This document shows, piece by piece, positions 12,401 to 20,862 of a stretch of DNA of 64,000 bases (the stretch's first letter is position 1; the number at the start of each line of letters is the position of its first letter). The notes beneath the pieces are model-generated. The model saw only the letters and a program-made list of their open reading frames with translations. It did not search any database and was not told the origin of the DNA. Location: assembly GCA_037179385.1 (NCBI GenBank), contig CM074185.1, forward strand, positions 48,239,000-48,302,999, in the 5' to 3' direction. The stretch comes from Holothuria scabra. Lineage: Eukaryota > Echinodermata > Holothuroidea > Aspidochirotida > Holothuriidae. A program made the translations under genes and the position numbers.

Positions 12401-15400
12401 ACATAGATATGTGACAGGACTGAAGTGTTTATTTATAGACTATATGTAGTACAGCATTCCAGCAAGTGGACAGATAGATAGATGAGATTTGACGACACAC
12501 CAACACCAATGTGTTATATAGTGTCAGTCCACGGGACAGAAATTTCAAAGCTCAAGTTTGGTTTCCCTTTTGTCGCTTCTTATGTCTTACGACAGGTGGG
12601 AAATACTGTGGGCATATCCTACAACCCTTAGTCCCCCCCTAAGGGGGGGGGGGTTGGATTCCATCAAGTGGATAGATTAAATGAAAAGTCACAGAAGACT
12701 TTGCCAGTGAGCTGCAATGACAGTAGCTTTGTGACACTAAGTATGAATACTTTATTAAAGGGCAATATTCTCTCACCCCAAACTACAATTTTTGTAGTAG
12801 TACATGGGAATTCTCAACTGGCTCAGTTCTTTGATTGACAGATAGTTCAAACATTGCAGGATACCAAAGCTTATATTACAGAGCATGGACTGTACTGAGA
12901 ATGTTTTGATGATACACATTGGGCTTTTCTATACTTACCCTGAACAGGTCCTGATCCAGCCATTCCAAAAGCGGGGGCTGACTTAACCCTTTACCGTTGT
13001 TTGGGTCCTTTTGGACCCATACAGAGAGCGCGGCTGTCACCCATCTTTACTGTTTCACGCGGAGCTCGAAACTGCGAGTAGCTACCCGAAAATTCGGCCA
13101 CAACAACGAGAGGGACACTAGTTTAAGGTCACAGGGTCAATAACCTAAGGAAACTGATGCCGGGCATGCTACATCCGCTTTTCCGCCCACTCCCGAGGCG
13201 CGCAAATATGCCCCAATCGGAGCACAACGGTAAAGGGTTAAGAGAAAGCAGGAAGGAGAGAGTTGCACTGCTAATTTCCTGTATTTTATTGTTGATGTGG
13301 CAAAAAAGGGAGGGCTGAGATTGTGTCTGGATGAGTTTCAAACAATTGTAGGAGGGGCTTAATTAAGTAGGTTAGGAGAATTGGGACTGTTTGGGGTAAG
13401 AGCAACAGGTCTTTAAGGTCCCCCTTTATATTGTACCATGCATACTTGTTAAAATGTACTTCTTACATGTACAGCACTGATTACACCTGTCTATACTACA
13501 GTATACCAGATTGCCCTGCTGAAAATACTATATGCTTTTCCACACAATAACTATGGGTGCCTTCATCATGCCATTTACAGAAAATATTATTATGTACAGT
13601 GGCGTAGCCATGGGGGTGGTTTTGAGGCCATTTAGAATCCCCATGACCCAACCTTGCAATGCAAAAAACACCTAAAATAGCGGTTTTTTCCTCTATGCTT
13701 AGACTTTTCCCTCAGGCTGTGCCCCAACCCCCCCCCCCCCATGACACAATCAAGACTATGCTACTGATTACATACTTATCCATTCAACAAGCATGAATAC
13801 CCTTATCATGTGCCCTGCTGGGAATAATCACATAGTCATCCATTCAACAACATATATGTGTCCTTATCATGTCAACTGCTCAGAATTGATCACATAGAGT
13901 ACTTATCTACACACCAAGCCTGAGTGCCCTTATCTTGTGCCCAGCTGGCAATATTATCACATACTTACCCATGCATCAAGCACACTGTATGGGTGCCCTT
14001 ATAATGTGCCTAGCTGGCAATATTTTCACATACTTTTCCATGCACCAAGCATGGAATGCCCTTATCATGTCCATTGCTGGGAATGTAAATCACATACTTA
14101 TCCCTACATCAAGTATGAGTACACTATTTAGGTCCCCCTCCCCTAGTTAACTCACAATAGATCATTCATCTTTAAGGATACACTGACCAGGTCTCCTTCC
14201 TGAAGATATTCTCTCATGTTAAGTTCATCTTTTGCTGACCTTCTTCTGAGTTCTCCACCAGGAAGATTTACAGATGACAACATCAAGACAGAATTTAGTC
14301 TAGAATTAGTTTCAATCTTCCATCTATTTTGAGAAACCTTTAGATGAAAACATAGGACTGCTGTGTTTGAAAGGGCTAAAAGGCACAGACTTCAAATATG
14401 GAAGCGTAACTCTCTTTAGTCTCTGGCTTTTGACACGTTACTACTCTACCCAGTGTGCTCCTTCTGAACATTCTGAACAGCCCAGAGACCACAAGCAGTC
14501 CACTGGGCATGTCAATGAGGCAACCATGGGGAAGGACAACTCAATAACTTGTCTAGAGGTATGCTTGTGGTCACACAGCTGTTCAGGATATTCAGTAGGA
14601 GCACACTGGGTAGAGTAGTAATCTGCCGACTGCCAGAGTCTAGAAAACCCTATACCCCCTTATGGCTTGTAAAAATAACAATAAACTTTACCTGTGAAAC
14701 ATTTCCATTACTCAAGGGAAGAGTCATTTATCTAACTGGCAGTTATTGCAAAGTCACTTTCCTGTGCCCAATTGCCAAAAACTGGCCAGTTAGATAAATG
14801 ACTCTCCTCTAATTATTACTACTGCCACCTAGATGCAGCCTTGAAGGCGTGTATGTAAACCTTTATACTTGTTGTTATTAAAGCAATTCACAAGAAGCTT
14901 TATTCTGAAGTAAGAATTGAACAGAAGGCATAGTAACCTATCTAAAATACATGCAGTATAAAAGATTCAGCTTGGAAACTGCCTCGGACTCCCCCCCCCC
15001 CCTCCCCACCTCGCGGCATGTCTCTCTCTCTTCAAAATCTGTCTGTCTTTGTTTGCCTGATACACAGCCCTTCAACTTAATTAACTAATTGACTTCCATA
15101 ACAACACAGAAAACACCAAATTAAGAGCATGTTACCCATGACAAACAAAAGGTGTATACTGAGCACTGATGCAATGTTTTACAGTATTTTATTTCCATTG
15201 AACCAGGCAAAGTACAATAAATTCATTCTTTTTCAAAGAATGCTATTAAAAAGCTGGTTTCTGTGCATATGCATGTACTGTAGAGTGTTGATTAATTAAG
15301 TTTTCACAGAGGAAACAAATGCAATGGCATAAAATTGTTTTTAAATTTTTTTTTTCCTTTCAAACTAATTGTTCAGCATACTTCTTGAATAAATTTTGAG

Positions 15401-18400
15401 CATGACTGTCTAAATAAAAATTACAGTTACCTCTGCAACTCTTCCAACAATCACATCACCGACCTCTCCATAATATCTGCGAAAAAGATAAAATGTGTGC
15501 TTTAGAATGACATTTAGATCATGATGGATGTGTTTAGACTAAATTTAAAGGAAAAATGCAGTCATGTGAATTAGCTAAATACTGTATCTGCCAATAGCAT
15601 TGATCTTTACTCTAGGAAACATGGCCAATTTTGGCAATAGCTTATTGGTCAAACATTTATGTCAATGGGAGATTTATTCCCAATCCCCCCCCTCCTCCCA
15701 ACCATGGGAACCCATGCAGTCTCTCATTTCATGATCCGTTCTTCAGAGTCTTGTGACAAAATTTTTAAACAAAAATTATGACATTCATAATCATAACTCA
15801 TTGATATACACATGCCTTGAATATGCAGTTTTTTAGTTTCAAAGTGCTATGAATGATACTTTGAAACCAAACAAGAACTCTGTGGGATCTGACTGTTGTT
15901 TTGAAATAAGTGTGTGACAACTGCTGATGACTGGATACTACCCCCTGGCTCTAAAAAGTGAAAAATTTGGAAATATGCCATTCCCAACTCTTCTTTCACA
16001 AAATTCCAAATTCTCTCCAAATACAATGCTAAATCTTTCTTCTTATTAGTTTCAAAAATGTAAAATTTTTGGTGCACAATACATGCAGCCAATTAAATGC
16101 AGTCCTATTCACTCATAAACCAGTTTGGTAAACTTTTGCTACCTCTGAAAATGACAAAATCACCAGATTATCAAGTGACATTGGCAAGAACAGTGCTATT
16201 TGCATAAATTTGCTTCCAATTAATCCTAAATTTTCCCCAATATAAAAAGGTTTTTGGTTCTTTAAATGTTGTCTGAGAGCGCCAATTTGTAGGCTTTGGA
16301 TAACATTGTGAAGTAACAATGATCTTTGGTCCCTATGCAATCTCAGACTTGCCAATAAGAAATACAGATTGTTCAGTAATTCCCGAACTCTTTACATCTC
16401 CTCTTAGTTTCCAAGGAACTAAGAATCCGTAATTTTGTCCAATACAAGCTCAATATTTTCAAAAATTTGATTGTACAGTAAAAGGAAAATATTTCAGTGC
16501 AAGAAACTGCAGCGCCCCAGGGGAATGGTGTTCACACATCCAAAGAATTTGGAAAATTTAGCTGCTGGAACCCCCTGGAAAAATATCTAGCTCACAGACT
16601 TCCTATATACATGGACAGAGCATGTAACGTGTATGTCTTATGTGTAGATTGTCACCACCAACTAGGGGCAAAAAAGGCACACCAAGATGGCCACTTTGAA
16701 GCTATAATTTGTAGGATTTTGTTTGATATGAGCCATTGGGAATGGCTCACATCAGCAAACATTGCCTAAAAGGATTGACATTACAGTAAAAAAGTGTGAT
16801 GACTGACTGAAATTTACACTATGAACAAACTATAATACAAAAAATCTTCAAATATTTAGAAACTATGAATCCTCAAAAAGTTCAACAATATTGGAGTAAT
16901 ATTATAGGCTAACAAGTACCTTTCAAAGTCACTTAAATGAATTTTTTGACCTGATTCTTGACATTGGCAAAATAAGTTAGAGAAACTCATCTACTGTAAC
17001 ATGCAGTTATTGCCATAAAGTATCACTTACAGTAACATATTTTCTGTGTCCAACTTCTCATACTGACCAGTTATATAAATGACTCTCCCCTAAGATAGGC
17101 ATAGGAGTCAAACAACATAATGGGAAGTTCTTGCTACCTCAAAGTTCACAAGCATAGCAGGACATAAACATCACTATTTTACAACATCTCTCTCTTATTA
17201 AAACATCTTTCTCTTCAAAACTGACATACAGTACATATATTGTAGGGTATATACTTTTGCCAGTCACATATTCCAAAATGAGACTTTCATGCTATGACAA
17301 ATATTTCCATTTCTTCTACAGATACTTATTGTACCAAACTGACCCATTTGAAAACACATTAAAAAGACAGATGATATATACACTACCTTGTTTTCATTGG
17401 GTTAACATGAATTAGCTTATTAACAGTTTCTACTACACCAGCCACTGTTGCTTGGAGTTTGTTGTCTTCAAGGCAAGTTCCATGTCCCCTGGAAATATGA
17501 GTTCATTAAAAATGATGAGAAATGGCAAGACAGTGGCAAAAACCAAAAAATAAATGTTTTTTTAAGGCCTGATCTCCTCATCCCACATAGTTTAAATTCT
17601 CCTTACCTTCTTACTTAAGCCCCTCCCATAACCATTTCAAATTCATCCTCATCCAGAAACAACCTCTGTTTATTGCTTCAGGGTGAGTATACAAGACCCC
17701 AAAATGTAATCAAACACTCTTGGTACAGTACAGTACAGGCTGCATATTTTAAGCTCTGGTACTTTGCATTGTTAGAACTAGCTGTCAATCAAAGAGCTAA
17801 GCCAATTAAAAATTTCTGTTAACACCTACCAAAATTGTTGTTTGGAGTGAGAGGATTGGCCCCTTAACAAAGAAGAACGCAATCACCACACAAGCTGTAA
17901 CATTTACTGTACTATGTGTAGCAGAATATTCCATTTCATGAATGGCTCTTACTATTTCAAGAATAATCATGTGATAATACTTTTCATCCTCAAATGTGAA
18001 ATTCACATGTATATTTTGAACTGCTTGGCCTACCTCAAAGGTCAAGACCAGTTACCCCAAACTTATTTTGAAGCAACAGCTAAATATCACAATTTTTCCT
18101 CTTATATCCCTTCAAAGAATTTTCATCACACTTTATAACTTCAATATAGCAGATTCAATGTTAAACAAGCAGTTACTTCTACTTTCACTACTGCTGTTGT
18201 GTGTGATACTCCGCATAAGCAATGGAGTGGGGAAAACAAGCTAGTGAGCCACAACTGGAGAAAAGGATGTGGCCGGCTTGACTTGAACCAATAGGTTGGA
18301 ACCTGGGCCGTAAAACTCCACCTAACTACAGTAACTAGCAGATCTAGTAACTTTCACATTTGAAGAGGAAATAGTTATCACATGACTCCCAGCCACGAAT

Positions 18401-20862
18401 CATGAAACAGGACAGTCTGCTATACTTCTTCAAGGTGGGGGTGACTGCTCTGCCTTTAAGTATGCAATATTCAAATATGGAAACATTATGAAAGATATTG
18501 TACTTAGAAAGGAAATAAGAAATGTACATTGTGATATTAATGTTTTTCTTGTTTTAAAATGAGAGCATGAGCAGTCACCTGAATTTTTATTTTGAAGCAA
18601 TGTTCAGCAAAATCTCACAACATTCTCATTTCTCTGCAAAGTTATCTTTCATAATGATTGCAATATTGCATATTTAAGGTAAAGAACGCAGTTTGCATTT
18701 AAAAAGAAAAAAATATTGTCACATGACTCCCATGAGCCAATCATGAAACAGGACAGTCTAGTTCTGTTTCATGATTGGCTCTTGAGAGTCATGTGACCAT
18801 ATTTCTTTTCCTCAAATGTGAAATTTACTAACTGCTTGGTTTACCTTGAATGAGCAATATTGAATTCCTAAAATACTGTACAGTATTATAAAAGATATTT
18901 TTAAAGAGAAATACTGTAAGAAGAAAATTATGAGATTTAGCTGTTGCTAGAAAGTAAGTTTGGGGCAACTGCTCTTGCCCTTTAAGATAGAGTGTACTCC
19001 TGCCCTTGAAAGCAAAATTAATAGGTTACCACTTGAGACACTGTCTCTTAGTACTGTACTTCATAAGTGACAATGTTTTTTGTCTAATTCACATAAAAAA
19101 ATAATGCAGATGTCTTGCTCATGTCATTCTAAAACAAGAACTTGACGGAAGCTAGAATACTGTATCCAACACAAAGTTACGTTAATGTACTTAAAGAAGC
19201 ATAGTGTCACAGTTCGCAGGTTTTGGACACTGGTGGTTTTAACCATGGTTTTAACCGCAGTTTAAACCAGCTGTCAAAAACAGGTTGGACACGTCCAAAA
19301 CCTATTAGTGGCAAAATCTTTTTAAAAAGATTTTCAAAGATAATTTTCTCTGGGTAAATGTTGTTTCTCTATTTTTATTTGCTTATAAATACCAGGACAG
19401 GTAAACCAATTAACTTTACATTGTTATTTAACATTTTCCACCACCTTCACCCCTCCCAGCATTCTCACATGTAGTTGCACATAACACTTTCAAAATCAAC
19501 ATGGCTAAAGCAACTATGTTGGTCTATAAAAAAAGACAAATGGTTGGCTGGTTCCAGATGTTAAAAGATGGTGATGGAGAGCTGGTGTGCTTTAATGATG
19601 CCTATGTAGTGCAGCTAATATCAAGTCAATAATGAACTATGCATCAATTATGACTACTGTGGACTATCTGCCAAAATTTAAGTTCAAGTCACTTCAACAA
19701 AATTGTGCTCAATCATGTAAATTAGTTGTTTAGTATCACATGAATACATCAAGGTTCTATCATTGCATAGTTGCCCCAATTACTACCCCCTCCCGTGCAC
19801 ATGTTCTCACCATCACTGGAAATTATCATTATTATAGCTACAGTAGGTTAGCTTTCAGTATCTCACTCTGGCATTAAGTGAGAAAACATCAGTGGAAGTC
19901 GTGCATGTTGTGGGAAATACTACCCACAGAGCCCATCCTTTACTTACAACAACTCACTTACAGCAACTCCTTTAATGTTGTTACTCCTTTAAGTCCTGTT
20001 TATCAGGGGAAGGGGTGGGGGGACAGGTTACTGTGACTCTATGAACATTCAATATCAAGTTGTATTAACCATTTTTTCCATATTTTGTGGTGATTACCAT
20101 ATATATTTTGAATGAGCTTCACTGCCATGATTGCTTTAATGAGGATTAAGAGAAAGGGGCAGGGATGTATTTATGAGCAAAGATATCCAGTTGAAGTTAC
20201 TAGTTTTGTGATATTTTGTGTTGATTGCCACTCATGAGAGTGACTATAATTTCCCTGAATTTTTTTTTAATAAACTACGTCTGTGAGAAATGTGGTTAGA
20301 AGTTTTGAAGTGTTTTGCCTTGGCTTCGAGCAAATAAAGTTAAACATGAAGGTATACTACATGTAATTTTGTAGCATTTTCATTAGGAGACCATACTGTA
20401 CATATCAAATTGTATTACACTTATTTATCTTTTCAAATACTGTAGGCTCAGTAGTTGCTTTTAGTACCCTTGAGAGAAATACAACAAGCCTACAGGCCTA
20501 ATTACTATGCAAACCACCAATGTTATCACTTCCCTCACCATCTTGGGGTTTTTGCCACTTTTTGCCAGTTTTGGATAGTTTAAGACAGTTTTGGACACTT
20601 TAAGACGGGTTTAAACCAGGTTTTTGTCACTGTCCTGGCAAAAACAGCTTTTGGACAATCCAAAACCGAACCCTGCATAGTGTGACTGTGATTGGAGTAT
20701 ATGGTTATATACAGTATGACCGTGGTAAATAACATATGACAGTTTACTGTACCTCATATAATCAGAATCTGATGTGATGATGTCTCCAGGGACAACAAGT
20801 CTTTTTATTTCTGATGGCTCCTCTTGTGATTTCTTTATGCGGATCCTTCTAATCTCAGCCAT
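3370..20862 (-). CDS. EXOSC2: EXOSC2 / RRP4, RNA exosome cap subunit (complete, 8 coding exons)
   Basis: Exons on the minus strand, in order: 20862-20753, 17488-17387, 15476-15431, 14337-14182, 12254-12186, 8186-8007, 4470-4342, 3450-3370. They sum to 873 nt: 290 codons plus TGA, with phases that fit at every junction. From memory human EXOSC2 is 293 residues and aligns end to end. Architecture: exosome N-terminal domain (LVVPGD at 22-27), S1 RNA-binding domain (about 72-155; YYGEVGDVIVGRV, then LPGGELRRRSA), KH-type domain with GNNG loop (194-197). RRP4 caps the nine-subunit exosome with EXOSC1 and EXOSC3 and feeds RNA for 3'-5' decay and processing in nucleus and cytoplasm. Start: ATG at 20862 in AAAATGG context. 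An upstream in-frame ATG at 20913 precedes a possible splice acceptor (TGTAGCAG) just before the chosen start, so a 5'UTR intron is possible. Introns make up about 95% of the span. Confidence 0.96.
3451..4341 (-). other. EXOSC2 intron 7
   Basis: 891-bp intron between exons 7 and 8. No repeat, second gene or RNA gene recognised. Two small opposed open frames (3783-4102) have no family resemblance. Confidence 0.85.
4342..4470 (-). CDS. EXOSC2: EXOSC2 exon 7
   Basis: 129 nt, residues 222-264: PVSLEDREILVRLKNCI, then a helix ending ILYCYESSMKYS. Acceptor ATTAAG|C, donor TCA|GTAAGT. Confidence 0.94.
4558..5105. mobile_element. DNA transposon with 30-bp inverted ends (EXOSC2 intron 6)
   Basis: Left end CTCTCACGCAGTCAAGAATA and the reverse complement of the right end CTCTCACAGAGTCAAGAGTA match over 30 bp with about four differences. 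The interior lacks a transposase and is full of a short degenerate word (TCCCGAAT, GTCCCGAA, GTCCAGA) on one strand and its relatives on the other. No clear target-site duplication, so superfamily is undetermined. It lies between EXOSC2 exons 6 and 7. Confidence 0.75.
5109..5930. other. EXOSC2 intron 6, left part
   Basis: About 820 bp of AT-rich intron with no recognised element or exon. Confidence 0.5.
5940..6160 (+). repeat. Dispersed repeat, CATAAGCAA-AGAG family
   Basis: The core reads CAGCATAAGCAACAGAGTGA, then GTCATGACTGG, GGCCGTAGCTGGCCCAACTT and GGTTAGAAACTGAGC. Related copies lie at 18190-18345, 40190-40300 (partial) and 53540-53690. The left margin (GGAGTTGGACTCCTAGCCAA) hints at a decayed tRNA-like head, which I cannot prove. 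Confidence 0.7.
6161..8006 (-). other. EXOSC2 intron 6, remainder
   Basis: 1.8 kb of intron. It contains one isolated, decayed DR1-repeat monomer around 6395-6430 (ATGACCCCAAATGACCTTTG). Otherwise no feature recognised. Confidence 0.6.
8007..8186 (-). CDS. EXOSC2: EXOSC2 exon 6 (KH domain)
   Basis: 180 nt, residues 162-221. It opens LGQGILVKVSPMVVKRSKTH and contains ECGASIILGNNGYIWI with the GNNG loop. Acceptor TTTCAAAG|C, donor GAG|GTAAAC. Very close to human LGQGVLVQVSPSLVKRQKTH. Confidence 0.95.
8655..8700 (+). repeat. Short dispersed repeat shared with 57.87 kb
   Basis: CTAGAAAGCCAAAAGGCTTA followed by GTGATTCCTTGCC recurs in reverse complement at 57865-57900, next to the third DR1 array. 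This suggests it is an end piece of the same repeat family, here beside the decayed monomers at 8770-9000. Confidence 0.6.
8770..9005 (+). repeat. Decayed DR1-repeat monomers
   Basis: Two diverged units with GATCATGTGACCCAAAATGA and CCCAACCTTTGACCTCCACT separated by AACAATAGGGAGCAACTACC. Same family as the arrays at 0.4-2.6 kb and 10.5-11.2 kb. No perfect DR1 remains. Confidence 0.8.
9006..10535 (-). other. EXOSC2 intron 5, central part
   Basis: 1.5 kb of intron between two sets of DR1-type repeats. No exon or mobile element recognised; small open frames here have no motif. Confidence 0.5.
10540..11145 (+). repeat. Second tandem array of DR1 monomers (intron 5)
   Basis: Four to five ~145-bp monomers with the order ACAATAGGGATCATCTACTC, GGCAATCTACATGC, CCCTTCTTGAGATA, TTTACAAG, GACCTCTGGTGACCCCAAAT, TGACCTTTGACCTCCACC. 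Three perfect DR1 13-mers; one unit has TGACCTTGACCT, with one T lost so that the half-sites abut. A different subfamily from the array at 0.4-2.6 kb but with the same motif order and the same (CA)n end. Confidence 0.93.
11150..11180 (+). repeat. (CA)n microsatellite at end of second array
   Basis: An ACGCACACGCACACACACAT-type tract after GATATCGTGTTTACAAGC, the same junction as at 2640. It supports treating the microsatellite as the terminus of the family. Confidence 0.85.
11204..11261. repeat. Perfect-arm hairpin after the second array
   Basis: CATTGAAAGAGGAAT at the left and ATTCCTCTTTCAATG at the right form a 15-bp stem with a 27-bp loop, 25 bp after the (CA)n tract. Possibly the 3' end structure of the repeat or a small inverted-repeat remnant. 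Confidence 0.75.
11838..12120. mobile_element. Palindromic MITE, GAGCAGTC family (copy 1)
   Basis: Begins near AAAGACAGGAGCAGTCATCC and ends TTTGGGGGGACTGCTCTTTA, with GACTGTCCAGTTTCATGACT and GGGAGTCATGTGACAA inside. It shares these blocks with copies at 18045-18465, 18550-18985 and 35236-35470. No coding capacity. Located in EXOSC2 intron 5, 66 bp from exon 5. Confidence 0.75.
12186..12254 (-). CDS. EXOSC2: EXOSC2 exon 5
   Basis: 69 nt, residues 139-161: AEVQSVFGDGSLSLHTRSLK plus YGK. Acceptor TCCCAG|G, donor AAG|GTGAGT. An overlapping donor (TATG|GTAAGG) five bases upstream looks strong but would break the frame into exon 6. Confidence 0.93.
12493..12655 (+). mobile_element. SINE-like repeat (copy A)
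   Basis: Carries CACCAACACCAATGTGTTAT at the left and the block TCGCTTCTTATGTCTTACGA, CAGGTGGGAAATACTGTGGG at the right. The same two blocks occur at 32140-32930, where the first is split by an insertion. The second block resembles the conserved 3' segments of invertebrate SINEs (TCGCCTCTTACGACA...GGGGATACCGTGG), recalled rather than checked. Confidence 0.65.
12755..13400 (-). mobile_element. CACCCCAAAC-TIR MITE interrupted by another MITE
   Basis: Left part CTCACCCCAAACTACAATTT with TTTGATTGACAGATAG; right part GATTGTGTCTGGATGAG, GTAGGAGGGGCTTAATTAAG, GGGACTGTTTGGGGTAAG. This is one copy of the family at 17570-17865 and 27495-27790 (opposite strand), with the piggyBac-like MITE at 12987-13237 in its middle. 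Confidence 0.65.
12983..13241 (-). mobile_element. piggyBac-like MITE with TTAA target site (copy 1)
   Basis: Element proper 12987-13237, flanked by TTAA on both sides. Inverted ends are CCCTTTACCGTTGT and ACAACGGTAAAGGG. CCCTTT ends with a TTAA duplication fit the piggyBac superfamily. No transposase. The interior has the palindromic word GGTCCTTTTGGACC. Related copies: 33550-33800 (inverted, nearly intact) and 57908-58145 (decayed). Confidence 0.88.
13490..14125 (+). repeat. ~65-bp tandem repeat in EXOSC2 intron 4
   Basis: Around eight diverged units of the form CCCTTATCATGTGCCCTGCT, GGGAATAATCACATACTTAT, CCATTCAACAAGCATGAGTG. One unit is split by the hAT-like insertion at 13597-13766, so the array is older than that insertion. 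Overlapping small reading frames at 13935-14150 are repeat artefacts. Confidence 0.85.
13597..13766. mobile_element. Short hAT-like MITE
   Basis: Starts CAGTGGCGTAGCCATGGGGG and ends AGACTATGCTACTG (decayed inverted end). Flanks ATTATGTA and ATTACATA agree at 6 of 8 positions, consistent with an old 8-bp duplication. Inserted in the ~65-bp tandem repeat. Confidence 0.7.
14182..14337 (-). CDS. EXOSC2: EXOSC2 exon 4
   Basis: 156 nt, residues 87-138, starting VSQNRWKIETNSRL and ending YLQEGDLVS. It contains LPGGELRRRSA, diagnostic of RRP4. Acceptor CTAAAG|GTTTCT. The donor is taken as AGT|GTATCC because this yields DLVS-AEVQ, matching human DLIS-AEVQ. A donor six bases earlier (CTG|GTCAGT) would drop two residues and cannot be excluded. 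Confidence 0.92.
14717..14810. repeat. Hairpin MITE, GAGTCATTTATCTAAC arms
   Basis: Left arm AGAGTCATTTATCTAACTGG and right arm CCAGTTAGATAAATGACTCT form a near-perfect 20-bp inverted repeat around about 55 bp. A related right half lies at 17070-17090 (CCAGTTATATAAATGACTCT). Located in EXOSC2 intron 3. Confidence 0.8.
14811..15430 (-). other. EXOSC2 intron 3, remainder
   Basis: Plain intron with a short poly-C tract at about 14992-15003 and a CTCTCTCTCT run after it. No other feature recognised. Confidence 0.6.
15431..15476 (-). CDS. EXOSC2: EXOSC2 exon 3 (46 nt)
   Basis: A small 46-nt exon, acceptor TTCGCAG|A, donor GAG|GTAACT. It encodes YYGEVGDVIVGRVAE, the first strands of the S1 domain, and returns the frame to phase 0. 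Confidence 0.93.
15477..17386 (-). other. EXOSC2 intron 2
   Basis: 1.9-kb intron. The stretch 16110-16480 resembles 36110-36490 (AAATGACAAAA...TTATCAAG.GACA, TAGATAACATT, GTCAGATTTGCCA-like words), so it is probably a dispersed repeat, both ends indistinct. A part of the hairpin MITE lies at about 17010-17090. No exon other than EXOSC2 seen. Confidence 0.55.
17387..17488 (-). CDS. EXOSC2: EXOSC2 exon 2
   Basis: 102 nt, acceptor TTCCAG|G, donor AG|GTAGTG. It encodes GHGTCLEDNKLQATVAG and VNKLIHVNPMKT, matching human GHGTYMGEEKLIASVAG and VNKLICVRALKT. Confidence 0.95.
17570..17865 (+). mobile_element. CATCCCAAAC/CACCCCAAAC MITE (copy 2)
   Basis: Contains AAGCCCCTCCCATAACCATT, CATCCAGAAACAACCTCTGT, TTATTGCTTCA, CTGTCAATCAAAGAGCT, and ends GTTGTTTGGAGTGAGAGG. 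It lines up through its length with 27495-27790 and in reverse with 12755-13400. Confidence 0.7.
18045..18465. mobile_element. Palindromic MITE, GAGCAGTC family (copy 2), interrupted
   Basis: Left arm CAGTTACCCCAAACTTATTT, TGAAGCAACAGCTAAAT; right arm CACATGACTCCCAGCCACGA, ATCATGAAACAGGACAGTCT, GTGACTGCTCTGCCTTTAAG. The arms are separated at about 18178-18345 by a copy of the CATAAGCAATGGAGT dispersed repeat, giving a nested insertion. Confidence 0.7.
18190..18345 (+). repeat. Dispersed repeat, CATAAGCAATGGAGT family (copy 2)
   Basis: CCGCATAAGCAATGGAGTGG, GGAAAACAAGCTAGTGAGCC, GTGGCCGGCTTGACTTGAAC, AATAGGTTGGAACCTGGGCC. Same order as at 5940-6160 and 53540-53690; inserted into a palindromic MITE. 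Confidence 0.75.
18550..18985. mobile_element. Palindromic MITE, GAGCAGTC family (copy 3, complete)
   Basis: Both arms are present: GAGCATGAGCAGTCACCTGA at the left, GGGGCAACTGCTCTTGCCCT at the right. The centre at about 18757 reads CCAATCATGAAACAGGACAG followed by TCTAGTTCTGTTTCATGATT, a near-perfect inverted repeat with a very short loop. Located in EXOSC2 intron 1. Confidence 0.82.
19208..20675. mobile_element. Non-autonomous hAT-like element, TSD CATAGTGT (intron 1)
   Basis: Both flanks read CATAGTGT (19200-19207 and 20676-20683). Left end CACAGTTCGCAGGTTTTGGA; right end in reverse CAGGGTTCGGTTTTGGATTG, matching with one small indel. Subterminal words TTTTGGAC, GTTTTAACC and GTTTAAACC repeat near both ends and could be transposase-binding sites. 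An 8-bp duplication fits hAT. No transposase frame recognised in 1.47 kb. Confidence 0.8.
20753..20862 (-). CDS. EXOSC2: EXOSC2 exon 1
   Basis: 110 nt, residues 1-36 plus two bases of Arg37. It encodes MAEIRRIRIKK and ends RLVVPGDIITSDSDYM; donor AG|GTACAG. The RLVVPGD block is the conserved RRP4 N-terminal strand (human KHLVVPGD). Confidence 0.95.

Noticed and set aside
16497..16769. 90-codon plus-strand frame with Cys and His residues in EXOSC2 intron 2
   Set aside because: No spacing that fits a known zinc finger, no splice context, antisense to EXOSC2 and partly in dispersed repeat sequence.
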